From: Candidatus Zambryskiibacteriota bacterium
GTDB taxonomy: Bacteria; Patescibacteriota; Minisyncoccia; Phycocordibacterales; Zambryskibacteraceae
NCBI GenBank assembly: GCA_016177225.1
Contig: JACOVQ010000009.1
Span: 1 to 54,854, forward strand
Direction of reading: 5' to 3'
DNA: 54,854 bases
Shown one piece after another: positions 38,897 through 47,595 of this stretch. Every line of letters starts with the position of its first letter. The stretch's first letter is position 1. The notes beneath the pieces are model-generated. The model had not been told where the DNA came from, ran no database searches, and saw only the letters and a list, made by a program, of their open reading frames with translations. Position numbers and translations under genes: made by a program.

Positions 38897-40304
38897 AAAA
38901 AGTTTTTATATAACCACTACTCTCCCATATGTAAACGCAGAACCGCATATCGGGTTTGCTATGGAATTAGTTCATGCTGATATCATTGCTCGCGCAAAAA
39001 GACTCCAAGGGTTTGAAGTATTTTTGAATACTGGTACGGATGAACATGGACAAAAGATTTATAAAGCAGCTCTTAATTCAGGCAAAGAACCACAAGAATA
39101 TGTTGATGAGTTATCTGATAAATTCGAGATTCTAAAGTTAGACCTTGGTCTGACTAATGATTTGCATTTTATCCGCACCACAGAAAACAGCCATCAGAAA
39201 GCCGCTCAAAAATTTTGGGAATTGTGTGAAAAGGCGGGCGACATATACAAAAAGAAATATAAGACAAGATATTGCGTGGGTTGCGAACTTGAAAAGACTG
39301 ATTCTGAAATTGAAAACAACCGCTGTATTCTACACCCGAATTTAGAACTTGAAATCAGGGAAGAAGAGAATTACTTTTTCAGATTTTCTAAGTATGGGCA
39401 AAAACTTCTGGATCTATATAACAATAATCCAGAGTTTGTCATACCCGATTACAGACTGAATGAAATTAAGGTTTTGATAAAGAAAGGTCTGGAGGATTTC
39501 TCGATATCGCGCCTTAAGGAAAAAATGCCTTGGGGTATTTCTGTACCGGGAGATAGCGAACACGTAATATATGTCTGGTTTGATGCTTTAGTTAACTACA
39601 TATCAACTCTCGGTTGGCCGGAAAATATAGCTCAATTCGAAAAGTGGTGGCCGGTGGTCCAGTTCGCCGGGAAAGACCAAGTGCGTCAGCAAGCCGCCAT
39701 GTGGCAAGCGATGTTAATATCAGCCGGATTAACTTCGTCAAAACAGATTGTGATTCACGGTTTTCTTAATTTTGGCGGCGAAAAAATGAGTAAGAGTTTG
39801 GGCAATTTTATAACACCTCAAGATGTTATAGGAAAATTCAAATTAGATGGTTTGCGTTATTTTCTCTCTAGAGAATTTAATCAATTTGAAGATACTGATG
39901 TAAGTTGGAATAAACTAAAAGAATTATATAATGCCAACTTGGCGAATGGCTTGGGGAACTTAGTTTCGCGTATTATGCAACTTGCTGAAACCAATTTGGA
40001 AGAGACACCCGAGCTTCCGAAAGAGGCTATACCACCCGAATTCTTCGCGTTTCTAGATAAGTATCAAATTAACAAAGCTACTAATTATATCTGGCAAAAA
40101 ATTGGAGAATTAGACGTCTTGATTCAAGAGGAAAAACCATGGGAATCTAAGAATAAAGAAGTGATTAGAGAATTAGTGCTTAAGCTCTATTCAATTGCTC
40201 GAATGCTAAACCCAATAATGACGGGAACTTCACTAGAGATTGAGTCGCTGATTAAGACTAATAAGAAACCGGAATATCCTCTTTTCCCGCGCATCAATGC
40301 CTAA
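38886..40304 (+). CDS. metG: Methionyl-tRNA synthetase
   Basis: 472-aa class I synthetase. HIGH-type PYVNAEPHIGFAMELVHADI, zinc-knuckle region with CVGC and a later CILH (so one ligand may be His), VYVWFDALVNYISTLGWP, KMSKS as GGEKMSKSLGNFI near residue 300. C-terminal helical anticodon domain present, no EMAP/Trbp111 extension. Overlaps both neighbours (AI-2E protein by 11 nt, tatD by 8 nt). Confidence 0.95.
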   Translation: MSNKKSFYITTTLPYVNAEPHIGFAMELVHADIIARAKRLQGFEVFLNTGTDEHGQKIYKAALNSGKEPQEYVDELSDKFEILKLDLGLTNDLHFIRTTENSHQKAAQKFWELCEKAGDIYKKKYKTRYCVGCELEKTDSEIENNRCILHPNLELEIREEENYFFRFSKYGQKLLDLYNNNPEFVIPDYRLNEIKVLIKKGLEDFSISRLKEKMPWGISVPGDSEHVIYVWFDALVNYISTLGWPENIAQFEKWWPVVQFAGKDQVRQQAAMWQAMLISAGLTSSKQIVIHGFLNFGGEKMSKSLGNFITPQDVIGKFKLDGLRYFLSREFNQFEDTDVSWNKLKELYNANLANGLGNLVSRIMQLAETNLEETPELPKEAIPPEFFAFLDKYQINKATNYIWQKIGELDVLIQEEKPWESKNKEVIRELVLKLYSIARMLNPIMTGTSLEIESLIKTNKKPEYPLFPRINA

Positions 40305-41061
40305 ATATTTTGATATCCATTCGCATCTGAATGCGTCTCAATATGATACGGATAGGGAAGAAATGATTGCGCGTATGCAAGAGAGCGGCACACACACAAT
40401 CATTGTCGGTACAGACTTAGAATCTTCGGAAAAAGCTGTTGAACTCGCCAGCAAATATCCGGAAATTTACGCCACAATAGGTATTCACCCCGTCGAAGAC
40501 ACTACCCGTGTCTTCGACGAGCCAACTTTTAGTAAACTTGCAACTCATCCAAAAGTGGTGGCGATAGGAGAATGCGGGTTTGATTTTTATCATGCCAAAA
40601 AAGATGAGGATTACGGAAGACAAAAAGAATTATTTTTAACTCAGATAGATTTCGCTCTTAAGCATAGCAAGCCTTTGATGATTCACGCTCGTAATGCATA
40701 TAAAGAATTATTGGAAATTTTAGAAAGTTTCAAAGGTCTTCGCGGCAATGTACATTTCTTTGCCGGAGATTGGAAAGTGGCTCAAAGACTTTTCGCTATC
40801 GGATTTACAATTTCTTTCACTGGAGTTATCACTTTTACTCACGATTATGACGAGGTAATCAAGCAAGCTCCTTTGGATAAAATTCTTTCTGAAACCGATG
40901 CTCCGTATGTCGCCCCGGTGCCATATCGAGGAAAAAGGAACGAACCGGCTTATGTCAATGCAGTGGTAAAGCGCATTGCGGAGATAAGAGGGGAGGATTT
41001 CGAGTTTGTCAGAGCCGCTCTTGTGAAGAATGCCTTGCGTATGATAGTGTATGAACTCTGA
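40297..41061 (+). CDS. tatD: TatD-family metal-dependent hydrolase
   Basis: 254-aa TIM-barrel nuclease. Metal-binding FDIHSHLNASQYDTDR, GIHPVE, AIGECGFDFYH, PLMIHARNAYKE, LSETDAPYVAPVPYRGKRNEP. TatD proteins have 3'-5' exonuclease and AP endonuclease activity in repair and RNA quality control. The DNA around its stop codon forms half of a perfect hairpin leading into rpsF. Confidence 0.93.
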   Translation: MPKYFDIHSHLNASQYDTDREEMIARMQESGTHTIIVGTDLESSEKAVELASKYPEIYATIGIHPVEDTTRVFDEPTFSKLATHPKVVAIGECGFDFYHAKKDEDYGRQKELFLTQIDFALKHSKPLMIHARNAYKELLEILESFKGLRGNVHFFAGDWKVAQRLFAIGFTISFTGVITFTHDYDEVIKQAPLDKILSETDAPYVAPVPYRGKRNEPAYVNAVVKRIAEIRGEDFEFVRAALVKNALRMIVYEL

Positions 41062-41075
41062 TGTTATCAGAGTTC
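41053..41075 (+). promoter_or_regulatory. Perfect hairpin between tatD and rpsF
   Basis: GAACTCTGAT (41053-41062) pairs perfectly with ATCAGAGTTC (41066-41075) around a GTT loop. It contains the tatD stop codon and ends 2 nt before the rpsF ATG. There is no T-run and no Shine-Dalgarno, so it is more likely a translational control or processing element than a terminator. Confidence 0.7.
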
Positions 41076-41077
41076 AT

Positions 41078-41503
41078 ATGCAAATCTACGAGCTTTGTTA
41101 TCTAATTTTGCCAAGCGTCGCCGAAGACGCTATTTTAGGCACGGTGGAGAAAATAAAATCTCTGATAACCAATGAGCTTGGTGGAGAGATTCCGTTCAAA
41201 CATCCTCTCGCTTATTCGATTTCCAAAACCGTCGGTTCGAAGAAATATATTGTTGATGAGGCTTATATCGGCTGGATTAAATTTGAATCAGAACCGGCAA
41301 AAATTGGCGAGTTCGAGGCCGGTCTAAAAAAGATTTCTGAAATACTCCGCTTTCTTGTTGTCAAGGCTCCAAGGAAAACAGAATTTACTTTTGCTTTGGC
41401 AAAAGCGGCTATAGCTGCTAAAATTGCCGCAGAGAAGGAGAAAGAATCCGCCTCCGCTATAAGCTCCGGCGAGACGATGGAAGAAATTGTAGTGGTAGAA
41501 TAA
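41078..41503 (+). CDS. rpsF: 30S ribosomal protein bS6
   Basis: 141 aa from the ATG at 41078. MQIYELCYLILPSVAEDAIL matches the S6 beta1-alpha1 start; IPFKHPLAYSISK and the EFEAGLKKISEILRFLVVK segment follow. The C-terminus is an Ala/Glu-rich tail of about 45 residues. S6 binds S18 and 16S rRNA. First gene of rpsF-ssb-rpsR; an upstream in-frame ATG at 41051 would lie inside tatD and is not S6-like. Confidence 0.9.
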   Translation: MQIYELCYLILPSVAEDAILGTVEKIKSLITNELGGEIPFKHPLAYSISKTVGSKKYIVDEAYIGWIKFESEPAKIGEFEAGLKKISEILRFLVVKAPRKTEFTFALAKAAIAAKIAAEKEKESASAISSGETMEEIVVVE

Positions 41504-41507
41504 TGCT

Positions 41508-41960
41508 ATGTATTTAAATAAAGCCATTCTTGTAGGAAATTTGACTAGAGACCCGGAACTTCGCTCGCTTCCTTCCGGAGTGCAAATTGCTACTCTCGGT
41601 GTCGCCACTAACCGGGTTTGGAAGGATAAAAACGGGGCAAAGCAGGAATCTACCGATTTTCATAATATTGTAGTCTTTGGCAGACAAGCTGAGACGGTTA
41701 GCCAATATCTACGCAAAGGCTCGAGCGTGATGGTTGAAGGCAGGATGCAAACCAGAAGCTGGGACGGTAGTGACGGCACCAAGAAATATCGCACGGAGGT
41801 GGTGGCTGATAGAGTCCAGTTTGGTCCGAGACGCGACTCCAGCGGGGCTGGAGTCGCGAGCCCGATGGCACAAACGTCGAAGAACAATGATGAGCCATTA
41901 TCTTCAGACACCATCGACTACCCAGAAGAGAGCGTTAACGTTGAGGACATTCCATTCTAA
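41508..41960 (+). CDS. ssb: Single-stranded DNA-binding protein
   Basis: 150 aa. OB fold: MYLNKAILVGNLTRDPELRS, VATNRVWKD, FHNIVVFGRQAETVSQYLRKG, VMVEGRMQTRSWDG. A flexible linker follows, then the acidic C-terminal tip VNVEDIPF, which recruits partner proteins. Between rpsF and rpsR, the standard location. Confidence 0.96.
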   Translation: MYLNKAILVGNLTRDPELRSLPSGVQIATLGVATNRVWKDKNGAKQESTDFHNIVVFGRQAETVSQYLRKGSSVMVEGRMQTRSWDGSDGTKKYRTEVVADRVQFGPRRDSSGAGVASPMAQTSKNNDEPLSSDTIDYPEESVNVEDIPF

Positions 41961-41961
41961 T

Positions 41962-42165
41962 ATGCGTAAACAAAATTACTTTAAGGAAAATAAGATTGAA
42001 TACATAGACTATAAAGATGTCGAAACTTTGAAGAAGTTTATAACGCCTCATTCGAGAATTCAGTCCAGGAAGCGTTCCGGTCTGCCATCCAAAACAAACA
42101 GGCAAGTGGCTATGGCTATAAAAAGAGCAAGATTTCTCGGGCTACTTCCTTACGTTTCGAGATAA
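41962..42165 (+). CDS. rpsR: 30S ribosomal protein bS18
   Basis: 67-aa S18: IEYIDYKDVETLKKFITPHS, RIQSRKRSGLPSKTNRQVA, AIKRARFLGLLPYVSR. Starts 1 nt after ssb. rplI (bL9), the usual next gene, is absent, in line with loss of bL9 in many CPR lineages. Confidence 0.95.
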   Translation: MRKQNYFKENKIEYIDYKDVETLKKFITPHSRIQSRKRSGLPSKTNRQVAMAIKRARFLGLLPYVSR

Positions 42166-42175
42166 TTGTCTCGAA

Positions 42176-42736
42176 TTAAACACGGTCAGCATATTGACCT
42201 GTCTCTGTATTTACTCTAACCACGTCTCCTTCTTTGATAAACATCGGCACTTGAATTTCGGCGCCTGTTTCGAGTTCTACAGATTTGGTTGCGCCCTGGG
42301 CCGTATTGCCTTTGGTAGTGTCATGCGCTTCTATCACTTTGAGCTCAACTTTTATAGGAAGTTTGAGGCCAATTATCTTTTCATTGAATAACATTGCGTC
42401 AAGAATGGTGTTTAGCTTCAGAAACTTGCCTGTGCTTCCAATCATTTCTTCCGGCAACTGGAATCTTTTTGACGGGTCATTAGATTCACAAAACCAATAT
42501 TCACCTTTATTCGTGTAAAGATACTTAACCTCCTTTTTATCGATATCTGCTTCCTCGACTTTGTCGGAAACATGGAAAGAAACTTCGGTAATGCGACCGG
42601 TCACCAAATTACGAAGTTTTGTGGCATTCACCGGCTTCCTCTGTTGTTTGCGAAAAACATGCGAGCCGATCACTTCCCACGGTTCGCCTTCATAAATAAT
42701 ATATTTGTGCACTGTTACCTCACTGTATTCCAACAT
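42176..42736 (-). CDS. efp: Elongation factor P with non-canonical tip loop
   Basis: 186-aa EF-P with three beta-barrel domains; it relieves ribosome stalling at polyproline. YEGEPWEVIGSHVFRKQQ, LRNLVTGRITEVSFHVSDKV, and the C-terminal LETGAEIQVPMFIKEGDVVRVNT with TGQYADRV are typical. The domain I loop that usually reads PGKGxA with a modified Lys (or Arg) is QQRKPVNA here, so the normal modification site is changed. Convergent with rpsR. Confidence 0.93.
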   Translation of the reverse strand: MLEYSEVTVHKYIIYEGEPWEVIGSHVFRKQQRKPVNATKLRNLVTGRITEVSFHVSDKVEEADIDKKEVKYLYTNKGEYWFCESNDPSKRFQLPEEMIGSTGKFLKLNTILDAMLFNEKIIGLKLPIKVELKVIEAHDTTKGNTAQGATKSVELETGAEIQVPMFIKEGDVVRVNTETGQYADRV

Positions 42737-42797
42737 AGGGTATAAAATATAGCCTATTTAAGCCAGTTAGGCAAAACCAGCTTGATCGGTTTTACTT

Positions 42798-42803
42798 TAT
42801 AAT
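42798..42803 (+). promoter_or_regulatory. -10 box of the four-helix-bundle gene
   Basis: Perfect TATAAT ending 6 nt before the ATG at 42810; leaderless transcription predicted. Confidence 0.6.
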
Positions 42804-42809
42804 GACTGC

Positions 42810-43370
42810 ATGGGTAAAGCTGGATACGAATACCTATTGGCTTATAAAATTACTGTGCCGATTTATGACTATACTGTAGAGTTCTGTAAAAGATATTTCT
42901 ATAAACTCTCTTCCAAAAGAACCCAAGATCAAATGGTGCAAGCGGCGCGTTCTGGCATGCAGAATCTTTTAGAAGGGAATCAACAGGCGAGTCTTGAGGG
43001 ATACATTAAGTTATTAGGAGTGAATTCTGCATCTCTGGAAGAACTTCTTCGGGACTATCTTTCTTATGCGAGGCAAAATAAAATACTTTTGTGGGAGAAA
43101 GCAAGGGTTATAGGGGAGGTCAGGGAGTTAAGGGAAGTATGGGAAATTTTGAAATCAAACTCAACTCTCTCCAACGCCCCCAACTTCCCCGATCTCCCTA
43201 AGGATGAGAATCAAACTCTGAACCTAATGGTTACTCTAGTTAACCAAGCGATTTATCTTCAGAAGAAGCTCAGAGTATCTCTCGAAAAGAAGTTTATAGC
43301 GGAAGGAGGATTTAGAGAAAAACTTTTCAAAAGAAGGATGGACTATAGGAATGGATCTAAGTTTCTTTAA
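42810..43370 (+). CDS. Four-helix-bundle protein (23S rRNA intervening-sequence protein family)
   Basis: 186-aa helical protein. [21 protein letters not shown] and the [14 protein letters not shown] segment are characteristic of the S23/IVP-like four-helix-bundle family, including the version with a 'suffix' domain. Relatives were first found as reading frames in 23S rRNA intervening sequences, yet most, like this one, stand alone; they may form pentamers that bind RNA. The same window has an insertion in 23S helix 45. The 3' end overlaps recA by 14 nt. Confidence 0.8.
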   Translation: MGKAGYEYLLAYKITVPIYDYTVEFCKRYFYKLSSKRTQDQMVQAARSGMQNLLEGNQQASLEGYIKLLGVNSASLEELLRDYLSYARQNKILLWEKARVIGEVRELREVWEILKSNSTLSNAPNFPDLPKDENQTLNLMVTLVNQAIYLQKKLRVSLEKKFIAEGGFREKLFKRRMDYRNGSKFL

Positions 43371-44355
43371 GTTTTAATCTAATTTCCTTAAGAATTTCTC
43401 CAGAAATTTTTTTGTCTTCTCTTAAAAATTGCCTTGTGGAGTCGTAGCCACGGCCGAGCTTTACATCATTGTACTCATAAGAATTGCCGGATTTTTTTAT
43501 AATGCCATATTTTTCCCCAAGCGCAATCAGTTCTCCTTCTCTCGAAATACCCTCGTTATACATTAAGTCGAATTCAGTTTGCCTAAACGGCGCGGCTACT
43601 TTATTTTTAACCACTTTGACTCTCGTTCTGCCACCCATTACTTCCTCGCCCTTTTTGATTTGCGCGATTCTTCTGATATCGAGGCGCACCGATGTATAAA
43701 ATTTGAGAGCTTTGCCTCCGGGGGTAGTTTCCGGATTACCGAACATCACTCCGATTTGCATGCGAATTTGGTTTATGAAAATGACAATAGTTTTAGACTT
43801 AGCGACAATGGCGGTAAGTTTGCGGAGCGCTTGCGACATCAATCGGGCTTGTCGGCCGACATGCTGAGTTTCCATATCGCTTTCGATTTCTGCCTTGGGA
43901 GTAAGAGCCGCCACGGAGTCTATAACGATGACATCGATTTTGCCAGAGCGTACCAGCGAGTCGACGATTTCAAGCGCCTGTTCGCCGGTGTCCGGCTGGG
44001 AAAGCAATAGCTCGTCTATTTTAACCCCGAGACGCTTGGCATAATCGGGGTCCATGGCATGTTCGGCATCTATAAAGGCGCATATGCCGCCGAGCTTTTG
44101 CGCCTCGGCGATAACATGAAGCGACAGGGTGGTTTTGCCGGAAGATTCCGGTCCGAAAATCTCGATTATTCTGCCGCGCGGCAGTCCGCCCACTCCAAGC
44201 GCGGCATCGAGTCCTATGGACCCGGTAGAAACCGCATCGATACCCACTTTCGGTTTGTCGCCGAGTTTCATAATGGCGTCTTCGCCAAACTTGGTCCGAA
44301 TAGCGTCTAAAGTATTATCGATATTTTTCCTATCAATCTCTTTTGTTTTGGACAT
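43357..44355 (-). CDS. recA: Recombinase RecA
   Basis: 332-aa RecA. Walker [14 protein letters not shown] near residue 65, [33 protein letters not shown] (Walker B/L1), [20 protein letters not shown] (L2), and a short C-terminal domain. Catalyses strand exchange and stimulates LexA-type cleavage. Start codon overlaps the upstream stop (TGATG), so it is coupled to a small membrane protein gene and ftsK. Confidence 0.97.
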   Translation of the reverse strand: MSKTKEIDRKNIDNTLDAIRTKFGEDAIMKLGDKPKVGIDAVSTGSIGLDAALGVGGLPRGRIIEIFGPESSGKTTLSLHVIAEAQKLGGICAFIDAEHAMDPDYAKRLGVKIDELLLSQPDTGEQALEIVDSLVRSGKIDVIVIDSVAALTPKAEIESDMETQHVGRQARLMSQALRKLTAIVAKSKTIVIFINQIRMQIGVMFGNPETTPGGKALKFYTSVRLDIRRIAQIKKGEEVMGGRTRVKVVKNKVAAPFRQTEFDLMYNEGISREGELIALGEKYGIIKKSGNSYEYNDVKLGRGYDSTRQFLREDKKISGEILKEIRLKLKET

Positions 44356-44690
44356 CAATTCAGTACTACTTGTAAATTTTTATTAACTTCGTGGCCGAAA
44401 CGGTCACGAGCTTTGACCGTTATTATACTCAAGCCTTCCGAGACAACCAGCTTCTCCGACCATCGGCCTTCTTCGTCCATGAAAATCTGCCGGTCGTTGA
44501 GCGTAAGCCAAGCCACATTTTTGGCCCGGCCTGTCAAGGTTACTACCGGACTGCTAACTGTTTCTCCATCTTTCAAATTATCTACCCATACTTGCGGTCC
44601 GAAAATAAGAAAACGTCCCTGGTATAAAGAGTAGGAGCCGATAAATAAAATCGCGAGAATCAGTGCCAATCGCCTGGAATTTATCTCCAT
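44355..44690 (-). CDS. Small membrane-anchored beta-sandwich protein
   Basis: 111 aa: N-terminal membrane anchor (about 8-28) and one extracytoplasmic beta-sandwich of about 75 aa. [23 protein letters not shown] and the [20 protein letters not shown] part match the glucodextranase-B/Big-like fold often found on bacterial surfaces. Function unknown. It lies between ftsK (3-nt gap) and recA (overlap), an association that may only reflect operon packing. Confidence 0.7.
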   Translation of the reverse strand: MEINSRRLALILAILFIGSYSLYQGRFLIFGPQVWVDNLKDGETVSSPVVTLTGRAKNVAWLTLNDRQIFMDEEGRWSEKLVVSEGLSIITVKARDRFGHEVNKNLQVVLN

Positions 44691-44693
44691 GAA

Positions 44694-46811
44694 TCACATT
44701 GTAACATTTTCTTCCGCGGCATTCTCCACAGCGTCTGTTCCAGTAGCGTTGATGCCGATGACTTCGCGCGGTCTGGCTCCAGAACCCGGGCCGATAATCC
44801 CTCTCTCTTCCAACATATCCATCAGCCGCGCGGCTCTGGCGTAGCCAATTCTAAGCTTTCTCTGCAGATATGATGTCGAAGCTTTGCCGGCTTCCGTAAC
44901 AATAGCTCTTGCATCTTCATATAACTCATCATCATCCCCATCAAACGTTTCTTCTCTCAAGTTTGAAGAGAATATGGAGTTGGCAGTATTGTCATTTGAA
45001 AAATTAATTTCATCCTGGAGCTCGTCAGCATATGAGTCGGCAAGATATTTGACCACGCTCTTAACTTCTTTCTCTGAGATGTAAGCTGATTGAATGCGTT
45101 TGGGCTTACTCATCTCGCCCGAGAGGAAAAGCATATCGCCGGCGCCCAGAAGTTTTTCGGCGCCGGCGGAATCTAAGATGGTTCTTGAATCAATTTGAGA
45201 CGAGACTTGCAAGGCGATGCGGGCCGGAATATTGGCCTTGATAAGGCCGGTAATGACGTTGACCGAAGGTCTTTGAGTGGAAAGGATAAGATGAATGCCT
45301 ACGGCGCGGCTCATTTGCGCAAGCCTAACCACGGCGGCCTCAAGTTCTCTCGGATATGACTGCATCAGGTCCGCCAATTCGTCGATAATCACTACTATAT
45401 AAGGCATAGTTTCGGCATTCTTAGCCATATTCTCGTGGTAGGAATTAACATCTCTCGCACCTGCGGCTTCAAGGATATTGTAGCGGCGCTCCATTTCTTT
45501 AGAGGTCCATTTGAGAGCAAGGATAGTCTTTTTGGGCTCGGTAATAACCGGAGTTAAGAGGTGAGGGATGCTATTATATAAGGTAAGCTCCACGCGCTTG
45601 GGGTCTATCATTATAAATTTCAGATTTTCCGGAGGATTTCTAAATAAAAGGGAAGTGATGATGGCGTGAATAGTAACCGATTTACCGGAACCGGTGGCGC
45701 CGGCGATTAAGAGGTGAGGCATTCTGGAAAGATTGGCAAAGTGAGAACGGCCTGCAATATCGCGGCCGAGAGAAATAAGCAAAGGCAAAGAACTGCGAGC
45801 ATACTCTTCATCGGCGACAAGCGAACCAAGCCCGATGGTTGATTTGAGAGTATTGGGCACTTCGATACCCACGAGAGACTTGCCCGGTATCGGCGCTTCG
45901 ATGCGCACCGGGTGAGCCGCGAGCGCCAGCTCCAAGTTGTTTTGAAGTCCTAAAATTTTTGAAAGTTTCACTCCTTCGGCCGGCTTGAGAGCATAGCGCG
46001 TTACCGATGGTCCGATAGAGATTTCATCCATCTCAACCACTATGCCGAAGTTTAACAGTGTACGTTTGATTAAATTGGCGTTGGCCTTGATGTCTCCGAC
46101 GCCGGGTTTGCCGCGGTCTCCTTCAAGCAAGTCTACCGGCGGAGGAGTCCAGGCTCTGCCGCTTTTACGGGTAATTACCGGCATAAATCCCTCTCCATCA
46201 CTTTCTTTCTTTTTTGGCGATTGTTGGTCGTAGGTTGTAGGTTGTGTGTCCATTTTTTCTACCGCTTTATCGATAGCGGCATTTTCTACGGGAGCAAATT
46301 CGCCAGTGGCTTTCTCCCTTTTCCTAAAAAGCTTGTCCAGTCTTATAGAAGCATTGAAAATAATTAAAATTGAAACGACGGAAAGCGCTATTAAAAGTAT
46401 CATGGTTAAATAGGCATCAAACAAAGAAACGAGAGGTTTGGAGATTAGGTTACCCGCCAAGCCTCCTCGGCCGGATACCAGATTCGTTAAACCGAGAGAG
46501 GAAAGAAAAAGTATAACTGCGCCCAAGATATTAGGCCTGGTTAATTCTCTGCCGTCTTCTTTAAGAAGAGAGGCCGCTAGCAATAAGGAGACTACTGGCA
46601 GTATGTAATATCCGATGCCAAAGAAATACGAGAGGTAATTATATGAAAATTCTCCGACTCTTCCTCCCAGTTTGAAAGTGGACATCAAAAGAAAGATTGC
46701 CAATACTACCGAAAATATACTTAAAATGGCACTCCACGTACCGGAAGATACAAACTTTAACAACGACTCTTTCTCCGGTTTTGTGTCAAAATTTTTCTTT
46801 GGTCTGGCCAT
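44694..46811 (-). CDS. ftsK: DNA translocase FtsK
   Basis: 705 aa. Four N-terminal membrane helices (about 25-170), a short linker instead of the long one in E. coli, and the RecA-like motor: GLQNNLELALAAHPVRIEAP, Walker A AGATGSGKSVTIHAI near 368, IDELADLMQ (Walker B), LILSTQRPSVNVITGLIKAN. C-terminal gamma winged helix: SYLQRKLRIGYARAARLMDM, which reads KOPS-like sites. Pumps DNA at the septum. Operon ftsK-small protein-recA. Confidence 0.96.
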   Translation of the reverse strand: MARPKKNFDTKPEKESLLKFVSSGTWSAILSIFSVVLAIFLLMSTFKLGGRVGEFSYNYLSYFFGIGYYILPVVSLLLAASLLKEDGRELTRPNILGAVILFLSSLGLTNLVSGRGGLAGNLISKPLVSLFDAYLTMILLIALSVVSILIIFNASIRLDKLFRKREKATGEFAPVENAAIDKAVEKMDTQPTTYDQQSPKKKESDGEGFMPVITRKSGRAWTPPPVDLLEGDRGKPGVGDIKANANLIKRTLLNFGIVVEMDEISIGPSVTRYALKPAEGVKLSKILGLQNNLELALAAHPVRIEAPIPGKSLVGIEVPNTLKSTIGLGSLVADEEYARSSLPLLISLGRDIAGRSHFANLSRMPHLLIAGATGSGKSVTIHAIITSLLFRNPPENLKFIMIDPKRVELTLYNSIPHLLTPVITEPKKTILALKWTSKEMERRYNILEAAGARDVNSYHENMAKNAETMPYIVVIIDELADLMQSYPRELEAAVVRLAQMSRAVGIHLILSTQRPSVNVITGLIKANIPARIALQVSSQIDSRTILDSAGAEKLLGAGDMLFLSGEMSKPKRIQSAYISEKEVKSVVKYLADSYADELQDEINFSNDNTANSIFSSNLREETFDGDDDELYEDARAIVTEAGKASTSYLQRKLRIGYARAARLMDMLEERGIIGPGSGARPREVIGINATGTDAVENAAEENVTM

Positions 46812-46841
46812 ATATAAATAGATGATAGCACGGCTATATAT

Positions 46842-46871
46842 TTGCCAAAGCTTGTCCGTTAGATTTATAAT
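46842..46871 (+). promoter_or_regulatory. Promoter of the HTH gene
   Basis: TTGCCA (46842-46847), 18-bp spacer, TATAAT (46866-46871); predicted leader of about 22 nt before the ATG at 46901. Divergent from ftsK. Confidence 0.6.
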
Positions 46872-46900
46872 GGACTGACCTTAAACAAAAAAGACTTCTA

Positions 46901-47431
46901 ATGGACTTTAATAGGACAAAAATGGCCGAGAGAATTACTACCGCTATATACTTTATAACCAATTTTATTAATGATAATGAGCCATTAAAATGGCGTCTAC
47001 GAACTCTCTCTACTAACCTTGTCTCTTATACTATAAAAGACAAGTCGGAAGTTATAAAGGAAATTATTTCTTTGTTTACTGTGGCTAAAAATACCAAGCT
47101 TGTCTCTGATGTAAATCACGGTATTCTGATAAAAGAGCTATTGATGCTAGAGACCGAAGAAAAGAAAATATCTCTTCCTGCTATCGAAGAATCTAAAAAA
47201 TCCATAGGAAATAGAGATTTTCAACACATAAGGGAAATTAAAAATAATAGCCGGCAAGAAACCATTTTATCTGTCATTAGAGATAAAAGAGAAGTAATGA
47301 TAAAGGACATTTCTGCTGTTATAAAGGACTTTAGCGCTAAAACTATCCAGCGTGAGCTCAGAGAATTGGTCAATAATGGTATATTGAGAAAAACTGGCGA
47401 AAAAAGGTGGAGTCGGTATTCGTTTGCCTAA
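46901..47431 (+). CDS. HTH-domain protein (DeoR-like winged helix)
   Basis: 176 aa. The N-terminal 100 residues are helical with no family I know. Residues about 115-175 form a winged helix: SRQETILSVIRDKREVMIKD, then SAKTIQRELRELVNNGILRK, which is the recognition helix, and a KRWSRYSF wing. Such two-part proteins recur in CPR genomes near surface or pilus genes. It sits directly upstream of the surface-protein locus and may regulate it. A second Met at 46919 is an alternative start. Confidence 0.7.
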   Translation: MDFNRTKMAERITTAIYFITNFINDNEPLKWRLRTLSTNLVSYTIKDKSEVIKEIISLFTVAKNTKLVSDVNHGILIKELLMLETEEKKISLPAIEESKKSIGNRDFQHIREIKNNSRQETILSVIRDKREVMIKDISAVIKDFSAKTIQRELRELVNNGILRKTGEKRWSRYSFA

Positions 47432-47457
47432 AGTATTAAAAGTGTGTACTATTAGCC

Positions 47458-47466
47458 TTATCCACA
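47458..47466 (+). promoter_or_regulatory. DnaA-box consensus upstream of S-layer-like gene
   Basis: Exact TTATCCACA, 7 bp upstream of the -35 box. A second exact copy in the same orientation is at 49704-49712, after the terminator of the same gene. Confidence 0.5.
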
Positions 47467-47473
47467 GCGTATT

Positions 47474-47503
47474 TTGACGCTCTGGGACGCAATTAGCTAT
47501 AAT
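47474..47503 (+). promoter_or_regulatory. Promoter of the S-layer-like gene, with 5' hairpin leader
   Basis: TTGACG (47474-47479), 18-bp spacer, TATAAT (47498-47503). The leader is about 86 nt, long for this genome; its first bases GCGTG pair with CACGC around CGTATTAGTA, a likely stabilising 5' hairpin. Confidence 0.75.
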
Positions 47504-47595
47504 TGATAGCGTGCGTATTAGTACACGCGGTGCAACCAAACAAAATTTAGAAATTACTTGGCGAACATCGCGCATTACAAGAAATAAAATTAAAA

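Noticed and set aside
41734-41961. Longer rpsR start inside ssb
   Set aside because: The extra residues are an out-of-frame reading of ssb and not S18-like; the ATG at 41962 gives a normal S18.
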